Source: Stromatinia cepivora
Taxonomy: Eukaryota > Ascomycota > Leotiomycetes > Helotiales > Sclerotiniaceae
Direction of reading: 5' to 3'
Length of the DNA: 64,000 nucleotides
Assembly (NCBI GenBank): GCA_014898415.1
Contig: RCTD01000002.1
Span: 496,001-560,000, forward strand
The position numbers and the translations under genes were made by a program. How positions within the stretch are numbered: the stretch's first letter is position 1; each line of letters begins with the position of its first letter. Shown here one piece after another: positions 25,455-38,280 of the stretch. The notes under the pieces are model-generated. The model was not told the origin of the DNA, ran no database searches, and worked only from the letters and a program-made list of their open reading frames with translations.

Positions 25455-28202
25455 TCAGGTTTTCATTAGTCCAAATCTGCTTTTGTTGTTTCTTTATTAA
25501 ATTTGATAAAAGTTTTAAATTTTTGAGAAGTATTTTTATTATTCTTTTTATCTCTGATCTTTTTTGGATGTTTAATTGGATGTTTTGTAATGTATTTTAT
25601 GCTTGTAATCGGATTTTTTGATGATTTCTGAATATAATTTGAATGACAAATAGGGATTTTTGGTGTTATAAGTTTTTACTCAATATTAAAGGGGTGATTC
25701 TTTTTCTTATTGTTAGATTTTGTAAAAGGCTTTTTTTATTGAAGGGTGATTCATTTGTTCTTCATCTGGTTTATAATCTATATCAGGGATTGAAATAATA
25801 CCTTATATTTCAGAAGGTTCAGTTAAAAATGGATTAGATGATATTGTAGATTGATTTTAAATCGGTTCTTATCCTACAATTTCTTTTTCTTTTTTAGTAA
25901 ACTTTTTTAATATAGATTGAAATTTTTTAATAAGGGATTCTTTATCAATTAGATTTATAATCTTCCAAGTATTAGTGTTTTCTTTATTAGGGAATTCATT
26001 ATCTTCAAGATTTTTGTTATAAAGAGTTTTTTGTTTTTATAAAGGTATATTATAATTTACAAATAATAATTAATCTTTTTATTGCTTTTTCTTATCTTGG
26101 AATACTTCAAATTGAATGATCAGATCTGTTATTGTAAGATTATGTTATTATTTATATTAAAGTTCGAATTCATTATTGTTGGCTTTGAGTAATCTGTTTG
26201 TTATTCTTTTAATAATATTAGAATCCCAAAATAAGTATTCTAAAAGAATTATAAAAAAATGATTTTATAGAACAAAATTGATATTAAGAAAAAAGGGTTA
26301 GGGGATATAAAGATCTTCTTTATTAAATTCGTTTAACTTAAAAAGAATAATTTGATTTTGGAGAGATCTTTGAAGATTTTTGTAAAAATTATTATTCTTT
26401 ATATTCTTTTTGTTCGAAATTATAATTAGGTAGGAAATTAGTATTAAAATCAATTTATAGGATTCATAAAAGCTGATATATCTCAAAATGGTATTTGGTT
26501 GTATTATAATTATTCGGGATTTAAGTTTAGTTAAGGTTCTTCAACAAAACTGATTCTTTTATTCGATCTTCTGAAAAACTTCCTTTCTTATTATTTAATC
26601 AAGATTATATTATAGTTGATGAATAAAAGAATACTTTTTTAAGAATTCCCGAATTAAATTATCGTTATTATTTAGTTTATAAGGAATAAGGATTTGATAT
26701 TCTTTATAAAAGCTTTTAATCGATTCCTTTGATTTAGAAAGATCGATTATAATAATTATTCTTTTTGAAGCTTTCTTTTGTTTATCTTTAAAAGTTAAAT
26801 AGAAAAGATCAGAAAAGGAATAATAAAGATTAAATTTCTTATTATAATCAGGAAAATATAATATAGATAAAAATATTAGTATAAGATAGAATTCTTTATT
26901 TTTTTGAATATAAATAGCAATATATTATAATATAGGATTGTATTTTAAAAGAAGTTGAATAATTGAAAAATAGTAATTCGGGAGCGGGTCTTTTTTAAAG
27001 ATTCTATAGAAATATTATTTATAGATAATAAGAATATTTTTATAAATATTTCGTAAATCGAATTTATTTTTTTGTTTGAAGATATATTGAAATAAAGGGA
27101 TGTATAGGGTAAATTGATTTTTAAAGGATTCTTTATTTGATGATTTTAATAGAAAAAGATTATCTTTGAAAATTTCATTAAAATTAGGGGAATAAAAGTT
27201 TTCTATTAGGCTGAATCGATTAGAATTAAGGGTTTGCTTTGATCATTTTAGAATTAAGGATTGATATAAATAAAATCAAGGGTAGAATATCTTTATCAAT
27301 TTTATTTCGTTAATATATTTTTGGTTTTCAATAATAATAATTAATTTGTTTTGTAATTCTTTAACCGAAATATATTTCGATTTTAGGTTAAGGAGTTTTA
27401 CCAGAATATATAAATGATATATATATAAAACATTTATAATAATTTACTCTTCTAATGATATAACAACTTTCTATTTTATTTGATTAATAATATATTTATT
27501 ATTCATTAAAAAATATTATCCTTTTTCAAATTGATAATCTAAATTGCAAAAGCAATTTTTCAATTTCTGTAAAGAATTTAAGATTATCTTAAAATTATTG
27601 GAGGTTGAATTATCATCGTTTAAAACAAACTCAATATTATAATCAGCTGTATAATAACAAAGTATGAATCTATTCAAAATAAATAAATAAAAAGGGGCTT
27701 TTTTCGAGAGATCAAAATAATAATCTTTTTTTTCTTATTTATCGATATTCATAATTACAGACTCCGAAATTGATATAATCGTTTAGGAATGAAGAAGTCG
27801 ATATATACAAGGGGTATTTGGTATAGCAATTATTTTTAATTATTCTTTAATATTAGATTCCTTTTTATTATTATTATTATTAAGGAATACTGGAGTAATT
27901 TTTATAATAATTATTTTATAAATAGATTTATTCTTTTATTAAACTTCAAAAAGGTTTTTATTTTTGTAATATTCTTTTAGAAATCCAAAATTATTGAAAA
28001 TAAATTTATAGGTTTTAAGAATAGGATTCTATATAAAATTATAAAGAAAAGGTATTTAATCTTTTTTGTTCTTTATATTAATTTTTGTAATAAATCTATA
28101 TATAATATAGAAATCTATAGAGCTATATTTGTGAGAATCATAGCAAAGAATCGGTTAATTTCGAATAACAATAGGTTTGGGTTTAAAATCAAGACTTTTC
28201 AT
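25455..28202 (-). pseudogene. Unidentified 915-codon ghost gene, divergent partner 1
   Basis: One uninterrupted frame register from ATG at 28200-28202 (MKSLDFKPKPIVIRN) to TGA at 25455-25457. Within it, dozens of stops occur, essentially all TAA or TAG and one TGA, at positions where Gln or Arg would fit; no frameshift is needed over 2.7 kb. The only sizeable open piece is 26298-26486. Read with stops as Gln, the N-terminal two thirds look like a folded protein rich in Leu, Ile, Tyr and Phe (for example YFPDYNKKFNLYYSFSDLF and DLSKSKESIKSFYKEYQ). The last third looks disordered, with Glu-, Lys- and Pro-rich stretches (KPDEEQMNHPSIKKAF). I find no RT, integrase, helicase or transposase motif and do not recognise the family. 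A TATATA box lies about 45 bp upstream. Confidence 0.6.
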
Positions 28203-28405
28203 TACTTTTTCTAATGGTATTGAAGAATTCCCCTCTATATAGGTGAAAACTCTTCAAACTAGCGTACAATTCGGCCCGCTTTCGGCTAGCCCTAGTTTCG
28301 TAGTTGAGGTTCGTAACAATATTTTTTGATTTCTTTATCTCTCTTTTATATAAGATATTCAATTATATATCTATTCAAAAACTTTATAAGGATTTAAGGG
28401 TTGAG
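28203..28405. promoter_or_regulatory. GC-richer core between two divergent ghost genes
   Basis: 28255-28315 is a GC-rich island in otherwise AT-rich sequence. It contains an inverted repeat (AAACTAG at 28255-28261 and CTAGTTT at 28291-28297) and, on the minus strand, TATATAG about 45 bp before the minus-strand ATG. The minus-strand sequence from 28317 reads TGTTACGAACC, which could instead be an LTR start. A shared promoter is inference from the divergent gene layout. Confidence 0.4.
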
Positions 28406-29187
28406 ATGAGAGATATAATAAACTATATTCGTTTTTATTGAAGTATTATTTAAACTTATATTTTTTAATTAAAAATAAATGAAAGTTTTTTTTTAAACGA
28501 TTATTCAAATTCTTTCGAGATTTTTGAGATCTTTTCTAGCTTTATTATAATATTGTTCGATAAATTGAATTATATTATTATTCTTAACAAAATAATCGGT
28601 TTTAAAAAGATGAATCATTTTATAAAGTTTCTGATCTTTGATTTAATCTTTTATTTCATTTGTAAAATCTTTAATAAAATCAATAATACTTATAGAGTAA
28701 TTGAGCTATTATTCAAAAGTATTATATTTTTCCTTAATTTCAAGAGTTTCAATAAATATAAATACTTTGATTTCGTTGTTGAAGGAATGATTCTTGTATT
28801 GGATAAGAAAAGGGATATTATTAATAATAGAACAAAAGGTTATAATTTGATTAGATTCTTTTTCAAATATTATATCAAAATTTAAATAAAAATTTATATA
28901 AATAATAAAATAAGTATAAATAAAGAATTGATAATTTTAAATCAAGTTATTAAAGAAATCAGATTTAAAAGGAAAATATTGAATTGTTTAAATATTATTC
29001 AAGAATTATTTGTAAATTGTTTAAAAACGAAATTGATAATATAATGAGTTTTTTAAAGAGAATTCAAATATTCTTTCCTTTTCAAAGATTATAAGGTTTT
29101 TTTTATCGAATTTCTTAATTAGTGATCAAAAGTTTATAATAATAATTCCTTTTTGATTTATTATATTTACTTTTTTCCTTTTGATCC
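28406..29187 (+). pseudogene. Unidentified ghost gene, divergent partner 2, first part
   Basis: Frame from ATG at 28406 (MRDIINYIRF) in one register to the F1 insertion at 29188. 28553-28885 is open for 110 codons (GFKKMNHFIKFLIFDLIFYF, then VIELLFKSIIFFLNFKSF). Elsewhere stops are TAA, TAG or TGA of RIP type. The register continues beyond the insertion at 38281, after removal of F1, C and H, into a second part of about 320 codons. Total about 580 codons. Hydrophobic and aromatic rich, no recognised motif. Head-to-head with the 915-codon ghost gene. Confidence 0.5.
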
Positions 29188-29399
29188 TATAAGAATTTTT
29201 AATAAGTTTATTAAATCACTTAATAATATTAACCGAACCGATGGTTATATTATCACGTGATATATTAGTAATATAATTTAATATCATTAAATTTTATTAT
29301 TATACAAAATCTCGATCATATATCATATTAGAATGATTTATAATGGAATAGAATGTGATGGAAGTGTATAGAACTTTCTTATTTCTAAGGTTAAATATT
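29188..29399. repeat. Solo LTR F1, left part (split by copia C)
   Basis: Left 212 bp of a 530-bp element that matches F2 (51198-51725) base for base apart from transitions and a few changes. TSD GATCC at 29183-29187; the matching GATTC at 37985-37989 differs by one C/T change. The element starts TATAAG and ends CCAAGA. Copia C is inserted within it. Confidence 0.75.
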
Positions 29400-29708
29400 T
29401 ATCACGGGATAGTATGATTACACAGCACTTTCAGGGATCGTTGAATAGATGGTACATGTGATTGGTAGAGTAAAAGAATTGAATGATTTGCCTTTGATTA
29501 TATGAATCAAGAGCTGTATATATAGAACAAATGAATGGTTATCTAGTTGATATATACTTTAATTAGGTTAGATCTTTGTTTATTAGTATATCAGAATCAC
29601 TTTATCAATTGATGAATTGGTAAAGGTTAGTAAATCCTTCATTCCAATTGGAAAGTATACGCTTTGATCCTTTATAAGATATAGGGGATTGCGGGGCTTT
29701 CTGTGATA
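29400..29708 (-). repeat. 3' LTR of copy C
   Basis: 309 bp. In plus orientation it starts TATCACGGGATAG and ends CTGTGATA. The C-run ACCCCCC directly after it is the complement of the polypurine tract. Confidence 0.92.
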
Positions 29709-30077
29709 TACCCCCCAGATCAGAAGGCGATCTGAAATAAATGGAAAGGTATAGAAAATGGTAATTCATATGATTTGTGAATGAATATACAAGGCGATTA
29801 TAAACAGATATCAATTAAGGATTGATATAATATATAAATCTGAAATGATTTTGGTATTTTTAGAATAGAGAAGAATTTGAATATATATAAATCGCAAATT
29901 TCTTTTAATCTTTGATTTGTTATTTGCGATATTCTTCAAAATCAAGATTTTGAACAATAAAAAGAAAGTTTTCTGTCGGGAGAATACAGATGATTGATCG
30001 ATTCTGTAGTGTAGTAATTGAGAATGTATATAATTGCTAGGTTATAATATATTGATTGTGATGGCAAAATAAAATAA

Positions 30078-30290
30078 ATGAATTTTTTAAAGATATATAG
30101 ATTTCCTCTTTGTATTTTCGTTTTTGTTTTAATTAAGTTTTTATTGATCATTATTATATTTAAGATTTCGGGGTTTAAGAAGATTAAACAAACGAATCTC
30201 AATTGTACTAAGCAAATAATGATTAAAAAGAAAGTTTTGAAAAAGTCGAATATAAGAAAAGATCCTAATACTCCTTTAAAGGATCAATAA
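30078..30290 (+). pseudogene. Antisense open frame, block 1, in copy C
   Basis: 70 codons, starts MNFLKIYRFPLCIFVFVLIK and continues hydrophobic, then basic. Same start and length as in A (9864-10076) and B (63171-63380). Opposite strand to pol. Confidence 0.45.
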
Positions 30291-30632
30291 ATCGAATAAA
30301 AAGAATTAATAAATCCAGTATAAATAACAAATCAAAATATCGATCTTTAGGAATATAATTTAATTAAATCTGCTTTTAAAATAACATATTATTATTTATT
30401 TCAAAAACCATTCCCCTCTATCGAAGGAACTATTACTTATTATAATCAATTGCCAATTATAGATTCAAATAGTAATTTAAAGATAGATTTCATTTTTGAA
30501 TCCTATCATATAATTGAAAGGTTTTACTAATCCTGTATTTGTAATTATCAAAACAAAGATTATTCGATAAAGAAAAAAAAAAAAAGAAATGTTTTTTTAT
30601 TTAATAACAATGATCCATTCGATTTTTCGATA

Positions 30633-31010
30633 TTGGATTTTTTGGATAATGAATTAAATAAAGAAAAAAGAGAAAAAAGATTGTTGAAAATTACTAACTC
30701 TTCAATCAAAACAAAAGATAATGAAAATTGTAGAAAAAGGAACAATTATCTATATATTCGATATATGAAATCGTTGATCACTGAAAGATATAATTTCTAT
30801 AGCGAATACTTTATTGATTCTTCCAAGTCGAATAATCGTCAATATTGGAATTATAATATTCATTTGTATACTCTTTTGCCGGTTTTCCTCTATTCTTTAA
30901 TAGATTATTATATCATTATTTATCGACAAAATTCAAAAGTAAATTCCTTATTCACCTTCTACCTTTATAATATATTAATCATTGATTATATAATCCAAAT
31001 AGGAATATAG
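30633..31010 (+). pseudogene. Antisense open frame, block 2, in copy C
   Basis: 125 codons (starts MDFLDNELNKEKREKRL). It matches block 2 of copy A (shared NDYLYIRY-like and RYNFYSEYFID segments) and extends further, through a hydrophobic stretch YNILIIDYIIQIGI. Family unknown. Confidence 0.45.
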
Positions 31011-31023
31011 AATTGCAATAAAG

Positions 31024-31390
31024 ATGATACTAGAGATTGAAAAGAAAAAAGAAATTGTTTTTTCGTTTCTGTATTATTGTTCCCTCTTTCCTTGCTATAT
31101 TATTCATCGAAATCTTCGAAAGATTGAGCAAAAGAAATATATTGTAATTTCGAAGAACAATAATGAAGATGAAAAAGAAAGAATAATGAAAAAGAAAAGA
31201 AGGAAAAAATAGATAATACATTCAAAGAAAAAGAAAAGAAGGGATAATCCCTTGACTCCTATGGTATCGATGATATCAATAGCTTTGATTGCTTTAATTG
31301 TTCCTCGTTTCTTAACTATTACAGATAATCCAGAGGCTCTTTTACTTGAACTTCAAGTTATTGAATTTAAAAAGAAATTTATCTTTCTTT
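31024..31390 (+). pseudogene. Antisense frame, block 3, in copy C
   Basis: Starts MILEIEKKKEIVFSFLYYCS, then NNNEDEKERIMKKKRRKK, a TAG, and a membrane-like segment (MISIALIALIVPRFL) followed by DNPEALLLEL. Same layout as in A and B. Confidence 0.35.
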
Positions 31391-31714
31391 GAGAACAGGA
31401 AAATGAAAAGCGGAAAAATGATCAGCTTTAATTGTTCTTTGTTTTTCGATGAATATAGAATATACAAATTAAAGCGTATTATAGAAAAGTATAATAATCT
31501 GGGATACCAAATAAAACTCATTCCATCCATATCAAAAGAAAGAAATACAAACTTCAGATTATCGTTATTCAAACTTTATAATCATTGTTATTCAAATTCT
31601 ATAATTTTATTACTTATATTTTATAAATTGAAAAGGGATCAAAAGTATTCGAACTTTTGTCTTGTAAGGTTCTTAATAAACTCATCAACAATCATATCGG
31701 TGATTGGTAGATAG
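31346..31714 (+). pseudogene. Antisense open frame, block 4, in copy C
   Basis: 122 codons. The first about 75 match block 4 of A and B (MNFKLLNLKRNLSFFENRK). The rest differs because a 23-bp tandem duplication at about 31564-31609 shifts the frame past the stop used in A and B. Confidence 0.4.
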
Positions 31715-34700
31715 ATTATATAAAAGTTCTTTTTTGAATATTCTTGATATAACTATATATTTTGAATATCGATATAATATAGTTTCGTAGTAATCCACTC
31801 GTTCTCACCAACCATCAATCTGATTGCTTACTGGTTATTGCAAAAGATCATTATAAACTCTTTCATTGTTAGATCGATCTTTTTTAAGAAATATAAGGTT
31901 GCTATGATTTCTTTTGATATACATTCAATTCCAAGAAACTTTGCTTCGATAATCGAAATGGTCATAATATCTTGTTTAAACACTTTCCATACAACTAAAT
32001 CATCGAAAAGGAATATAATATACCTTTGGAATGATCGACGAATATCTAAATCATCTATAAAAGAAATATCTGAGAAAACAAGAAATTGTAATATTTGATT
32101 ACCACTATATTAGATCGCAAAATATTTTGTATTCTATAGATATTATAAACAATGATTAATAGCTTTTATATGATCGTTTGATAGGTTGATCAAATAATGG
32201 TTCAATTGTGAAATAATGAATAATATATCCGCTTTTATAGTGATTATAGTATATAATATTGAGTCTATTTTCTTTTGATATATTTTTATAATATATATAG
32301 AAACTTGATCTTGATTTTTCCGAAATACTATTATCAAGAACGATATGCTTGCTGTTCTATTTGTTATTTTGAATTTCTTAGCAATCTTTTCAATATATAT
32401 ATCATAAACTAACCACAATTTTTTCTTGGATCGATTACAAAGTATATATATACCTAGAAACCATTTAGTATTTTCCAGGTTTTGTAGTTTATATACAGCT
32501 TTGATTCCCTTGATAATCTTTATAGCAATTGATTCGTTTTTCTTATAATAAATGATCTGAATATTGTCTACAAAGAAAAGAATTATAACAATATACTTTA
32601 GGTTAATATATAAATACAGTTCCTTTTTATATTATACCAATTCTAGTTTCTTGAATATCCAAATGAAATCCCTAAACTATATAGTTAGGGAATTTTGTAG
32701 ATTATATAAAGTTCGATTGATTATAATATTTTTGTTTGAGATTTTGTATTCATTAGATAGATAATATATAATTGAAATACCAAAAGGATTATACAGAGTA
32801 TTGACAAAGGTATTGATTATATTGTATTATTTTATTTCGAGATTGTATTTAGCAACGATTGTTATTACAATTCGGAATGATCGGCCTACTAATATAATGG
32901 TGTAAATAATCTCAATAATACTTTTAATCTAGAGATCTTTTTATACTATTAAACATAAGTGATAATAAATGATTAAATCTTGATCATTATATTTATATAT
33001 AAATATCTATTGAAAAGAAATCGGTTTTGAAGATTCCAATCCAGAATCGATTTCATACTAGGTTTTCCTAGCTTTAAGGTTATTAATCTCAAAATTGTAA
33101 TCCTATTTGAACTAATATTCCATTTGATAATCTTCTAATTAATAATAAAAACGAAGTAATTTTGGAATTGTAAATATATGAATTCAAAGAAATAATATTA
33201 TCTATAATCTATTGATTGTAGATCAAATAGAAAACAATAATGGTTTTGCTTCAATTCCAGTAATGATTATATTATGAATTATTATAAATTGAAAACACTC
33301 CTTTATATTATTTATTCTTTGTTGATCAGATCAGAATATAAAATGAAAATTGTTTAAATAAAGTAATCTTATTGAATCTATTCTTTAAAATATAATAGTT
33401 TCTATATAGGATTCAGTATTGGGATTGCTTTCTTGATGGCATTGTTATATACATAATTGTTTTTATATATATACTGGTTGTTCTGGAATACAAAAACCAA
33501 ATAACTCCTAAAAAAGAGATGACTCCGAATAATAATCGTATGATTGAAATTCAAACGAATTGATCTAAACTCTGAGTATTTCAATTCTTATAATACAAGT
33601 TCTTTTAGATATCTATTTGAGATTATGAATTTATAAATCTTTTATAAATCGATCAGGTGAATATATAGGGTATAATAGTCTTTGTAATGATTAGATTTTT
33701 TCTACGGAATACTCTAATTGATTATTTCAATGTATATACTTTTTTTTGAAATATTAAAATTGATTGATTGGAATGGTCTCTAGATTATTTTTGTATATAC
33801 TACAAAGAATTTCAGTAATACGATTAATAGACTTATATTCTATATTCCCTATATCAATATATTCAATGAAATCGGAATCCATATTATTATTATAAGTATC
33901 TCTTTAAACAATATCAACATCTTTACCTACAAGATATAATTGCTTTTCAATAAAAGAATCGATTTCTTTAGTTTCTCCAATAAAAGGATCGATCGATATT
34001 TGTATATTTTCATTGTATATTTTATCCTTACTATCTGAAGAATTAAATGGATTGAATAATCCTAAATCGACTTCTTTATTCCTATTATCATTTTTTAGAT
34101 TTATATTTATCCCCGAGATCAGTTCGTTTGTAGATAATAGATTTGAAATGTATTTAATAAATGAATCAAGGGTTTTTCGATCTATAAAAATAGGTAAATA
34201 AATGAAATCCTTATAATTATCCTTGTTTTGAATAATCGTTCTATCCAATTCGATATAATCTTATAGATCAAGGACTTTAACAAATTGTTTAAGCTTTTTT
34301 ATAATATAAATATCAATTATTCGATTAATGGAATTTATATAATAAATGAATTCTTTATTGAATGTTATATTTCGAATGATAATAATTCTATCGAATTTGG
34401 GTATCCATATATAATAGATTAATATACCTGGAATATAGCCTATTAAATATTTAATATATACTCGAGGATTGGTTTTGTATCATTTTTTATTAATTCTAGC
34501 TTTTCTATTTTTATTCAAAAAGTAAATTCGATATCTATATTTATAGATTCCATTCTAATTGGGATAGAGATCGTTAAATATTTTCTTTATAAATAGAGGA
34601 TTATTTTTGCAAAGGTAATTATAGAACTATATATCGAATACCTTATTAAACAATTTGAAGGATTTAACCTTCAAAGGATTTATATTATATAAATAAATAG

Positions 34701-35938
34701 TAGTTTGCATTACTTTTATCTATAATTTATCCGGTAAACCTATTATAATCCATATTTTTATTTGTTTTGTAATTATTTCTTGTTTTATATATTTTAATCC
34801 TTTATTGGATTTATATATATAAAATAAGAATAACTCGAATTCGATATTTTCTTACTTGATCCATTTCTCAAATAATATTACTTTCATAATTCCAATAACA
34901 AATATATCATTATCCTACTTGATCATTATAATCGTTAGGCCGTACTTATAACAAACCCAGGTTACAAAACTTTGAATAATTATAAATACTTTATTATATG
35001 TTTTGTAATAGATTAAATATGAAAAGATCTTACCACAATATATTTCTTTAATCAATAGGAGTTATAATGCATTATTATACCCTTTATCGAAATCAAAAAG
35101 ATTCTATTGAATTTTATAAAAGAGCCAAAATGATTAGCGATCACTTGAAACACAAGAAATAATTTGCTTCGTATAAATACAAACGCAATCAATATAATTA
35201 GAACAAATGATACCTTTTATTTTGATGTTTTGCATTATAAATACTAAATGTTCAAAAACTTCCTTTTTCAAATGCTTAAAGTATTTATATTATATTTCAC
35301 TTATATTTTCTCTTAAGAAAAATGAATTACGAAAACGATAAAATGCTTTATTTATTTTTCTACTCATTGTTGAATATATTATAAAAAGATTGCTTACAAG
35401 AATAAATAAAAGAATACTCAAATAAATAGAAAGCGATTTGTATTTTAAAAATACAAAATTTTCAGCACAAATACATTAAACAATTATTATACTATTTATA
35501 TGATCTCCTTTACAAAAAATACAATCATATCTTGAAAACTATAGATCAGCTTTTTCCAATCGAATCTCCGAAACGATATTGATATAAAAACCAGGGATAA
35601 ATATTATATCATTCAAAATCAAATCATTATTAAAATAATCTTCTTTTTTAATAATCCTTTTGATAATATAAACCCTATATCCTAAGATTTGGAAACTGGA
35701 AATACTTGCTTTTACAAAATCATTAGGATTGGATGATTGATATCAATGATCATCCAACAAAGATATATCGTTCATAATATATATAACACTACAATTATCG
35801 AACAAAATACTATTGAACAAATAATATACTCTCATTATTATAAAGTATACCCCTAATTGATTATATTGAGTATCCAAGATAGCAACATTGATTGAAAATC
35901 CTAAAGGATCAATGGAACCTTTCATTCATTTCTTTTTG
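31600..35938 (-). pseudogene. Copy C copia pol (RIP-degraded)
   Basis: Colinear with pol of A. Readable pieces on the minus strand include 32143-32418 (RT thumb region with WLVYDIYIEKIAKKF), 33904-34248 (post-integrase block, 114 codons) and 35743-35925 (protease, DNCSVIYIMNDISLL). Stops are of RIP type. No functional product. Confidence 0.8.
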
Positions 35939-35942
35939 ATTT

Positions 35943-37148
35943 AATCAAAATGAAATTATTTTTATGAATATAATCTTATTCGATCCCTAATTGCTTGTAG
36001 TTCGTTTTCGTTGAATACCTTTTTGAATAATGGATTGATCCTTCCAATAAACACTAACTCTATAGCTTTACAATTATATACAATATAATTATAACCAATT
36101 TCATTATTTCATTCAAATTTAATTCTATAAAAACATTCCCAAATCTTTTTGATCTCTTGATTATTTCCAGATTTGATACTCTTCTTATTCTTCTTAAATC
36201 TTTTATCATTTTGAAAAAAGATAAATATAAAATATACTCTTCTTTTAGTTTTTGAAGAAATAGAATCCTAAAAGATTAATTCTCCAAAAACATCTCTGAA
36301 TTATTTAAATAAGAGATTAGATAATTCAAGTTGATTATTCATTTCGATTTATATAATCATAATATTTACCTAGATTGGAAGTATCCTGATACCAACGATT
36401 TATAGAAAAGTATTGATAACAACTTCATCCTATACCTCAATGATCTTATATACAAAAGCTTTGATATAGATTATAATCCAATCCTTATACCATTTGATAA
36501 AATCGGTTCTATCGAACAAGATTTGCATTAGAACAAATCGATATTTTTGTAATACTGCGAATTTAATAATAATTATTATAAGTACAAGCTTCTTTTTGAG
36601 TACATTGATGATCATCTTGAATAGAAAAGTTGTAATACCCTAATTGAGAATAAATAACTCTATAAGGTATACTTAATCAATTAACGATTCAATCCATTTA
36701 TAAATATCCCTAAAAACTTTATAATTCTATATATATTCTTATTATCAATATTGATATTTCAATTGAAGAAAAACAAACTTAAAAGAGATTTCTTAAAAGA
36801 TAATTAAGAATAAAACAATAGATCTACTAAAAATGAATCCCAACATATTACCATCAGAATCTTTCATTTTTATATCTTTATTAATATCTTCCCTGAATTA
36901 AATCACCACAAAATATTCCGAGAATTCCTTTTAATATTGAATTTGTTTCTTTTAATTATATTTGATTTAAAGATTGATAACAAAAGGTAAAATAGATAAT
37001 TTGATTGAAAACTAATCGATTTAAATATGAATAAATTTATTCATCAGATCAAAATTTGGAATAAATATCGCTGATATAAAAACAAATAGATCATTCTCTA
37101 GATTGACTGAATCCCAAATTCCTTAAACTTGATACTTATTTTTCAAAT
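35943..37148 (-). pseudogene. Copy C gag-like region
   Basis: Minus-strand counterpart of the gag region of copy A. Readable piece at 36430-36615. Degraded by stops. Confidence 0.6.
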
Positions 37149-37352
37149 GTAAATATTACTTTAACTATTGAATATAGATTATAAGAAAAAGATCATTTTG
37201 ATCCTTTATTATATTGAATAAAGATAATTGAATTAATATAAATATTGAATTATAAATAAAATAGAAATAATATTTTAAAAATAATCCTTTAAGTATTTAA
37301 TAATCATTGGATAGAAAATTATATAGATTTTAAAAACTATTGGACTTATAAT

Positions 37353-37661
37353 TATCACAGGATAATATGATTATATAATACTTTCAGGGATCGTTGAATA
37401 AATAGTATACATAATTGATAAAGTAAAAAAATTAAATGATTTACCCTTAATTATATAAATCAAGAACTGTATATATAGAACAAATAAATAATTATCTAGC
37501 TGATATATATTTTAATTAAATTAGATCTTTATTTATTAGTATATCAGGATCATCTTATCAATTGATAGATTAATAAGAGCTAATAGATCCTTCATTCCGA
37601 TTGAAAAGCATACGCTTTAATCCTTCATAAGATACAGGGGATTACGGGGCTTTCCGTGACA
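37353..37661 (-). repeat. 5' LTR of copy C
   Basis: 309 bp. On the minus strand it starts TGTCACGGAAAGCCCCG and ends CCTGTGATA. TSD ATATT follows at 37662-37666. Confidence 0.92.
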
Positions 37662-37666
37662 ATATT

Positions 37667-37984
37667 ATTGATTACTATTTCATTTCATTATATAAAATGA
37701 TTCTATAAGATTCGATTTAAATCGATCTTATTTATAATCATAGAATATTATAGAATTTCATAGAATCCTATCAAATATTATAAATAAGAAGATTTTCTTT
37801 AAAGAATTCTTCTGAAAAACAAGCAAAATAAATTCAATATTCAATACACTTATATTTTGACTTCAACCATTATATATTCGATCACCCTTTTTAAGCTATA
37901 TAACTAAGTCTTCCACTATAATAATAGTGAATAATATTATTATTGTATCATTCATTATTATTAACCAATCAACCTCCTCCAAGA
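37667..37984. repeat. Solo LTR F1, right part
   Basis: Right 318 bp of F1, ending CAACCTCCTCCAAGA; TSD copy GATTC at 37985-37989. Colinear with 51413-51725 of F2. Confidence 0.75.
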
Positions 37985-37993
37985 GATTCTATA

Positions 37994-38275
37994 TGTGACG
38001 CATAAGAGCCGTAGTAGAGCTGAATAAACAGGGTCAATTATGTTCTTTAGAATCTACAACTGAAGAACTATGGCTCGTAAGGAGCGACTAGATATATATA
38101 CACAAATACCCATTTGTGGGCTGCAGGGTTGTGCGTAAGCGTTATTAGGGTTACCATTTTACCATACTAAATCGTATGAATCGTAATGCATGCGCACAGA
38201 TGATCAGCTCATAAATTGATATGGGAGATAAGAGGTATCACGTGGTTAGCCTCCTGTGGTTCACGATTCGTGACA
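37994..38275 (-). repeat. Solo LTR H of the gypsy E family, nearly unmutated
   Basis: 282 bp, TSD CTATA at 37989-37993 and 38276-38280. Same family as the E LTRs, but it keeps CpG and CpA sites (for example GTGCGCATGCATT in minus orientation where E has ATATATATACATT). Inserted at the edge of F1: one base of its TSD is the last base of the F1 TSD. Confidence 0.93.
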
Positions 38276-38280
38276 CTATA

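Larger units (their letters stand above)
29400..37661 (-). mobile_element. Full-length copia-type LTR retrotransposon copy C (8262 bp)
   Basis: Minus-strand copy of the A/B/D family. LTRs of 309 bp at 29400-29708 (3') and 37353-37661 (5'). TSD ATATT at 29395-29399 and 37662-37666. It is 24 bp longer than A and B; a 23-bp tandem duplication at about 31564-31609 explains nearly all of that. It sits inside solo LTR F1. Confidence 0.93.

Noticed and set aside
29188..29260. Continuation of the plus-strand ghost protein into F1 (IFNKFIKSLNNINRTDG)
   Set aside because: The same sequence starts at a TSD boundary in F2, so it belongs to the inserted LTR; the true continuation is at 38281.
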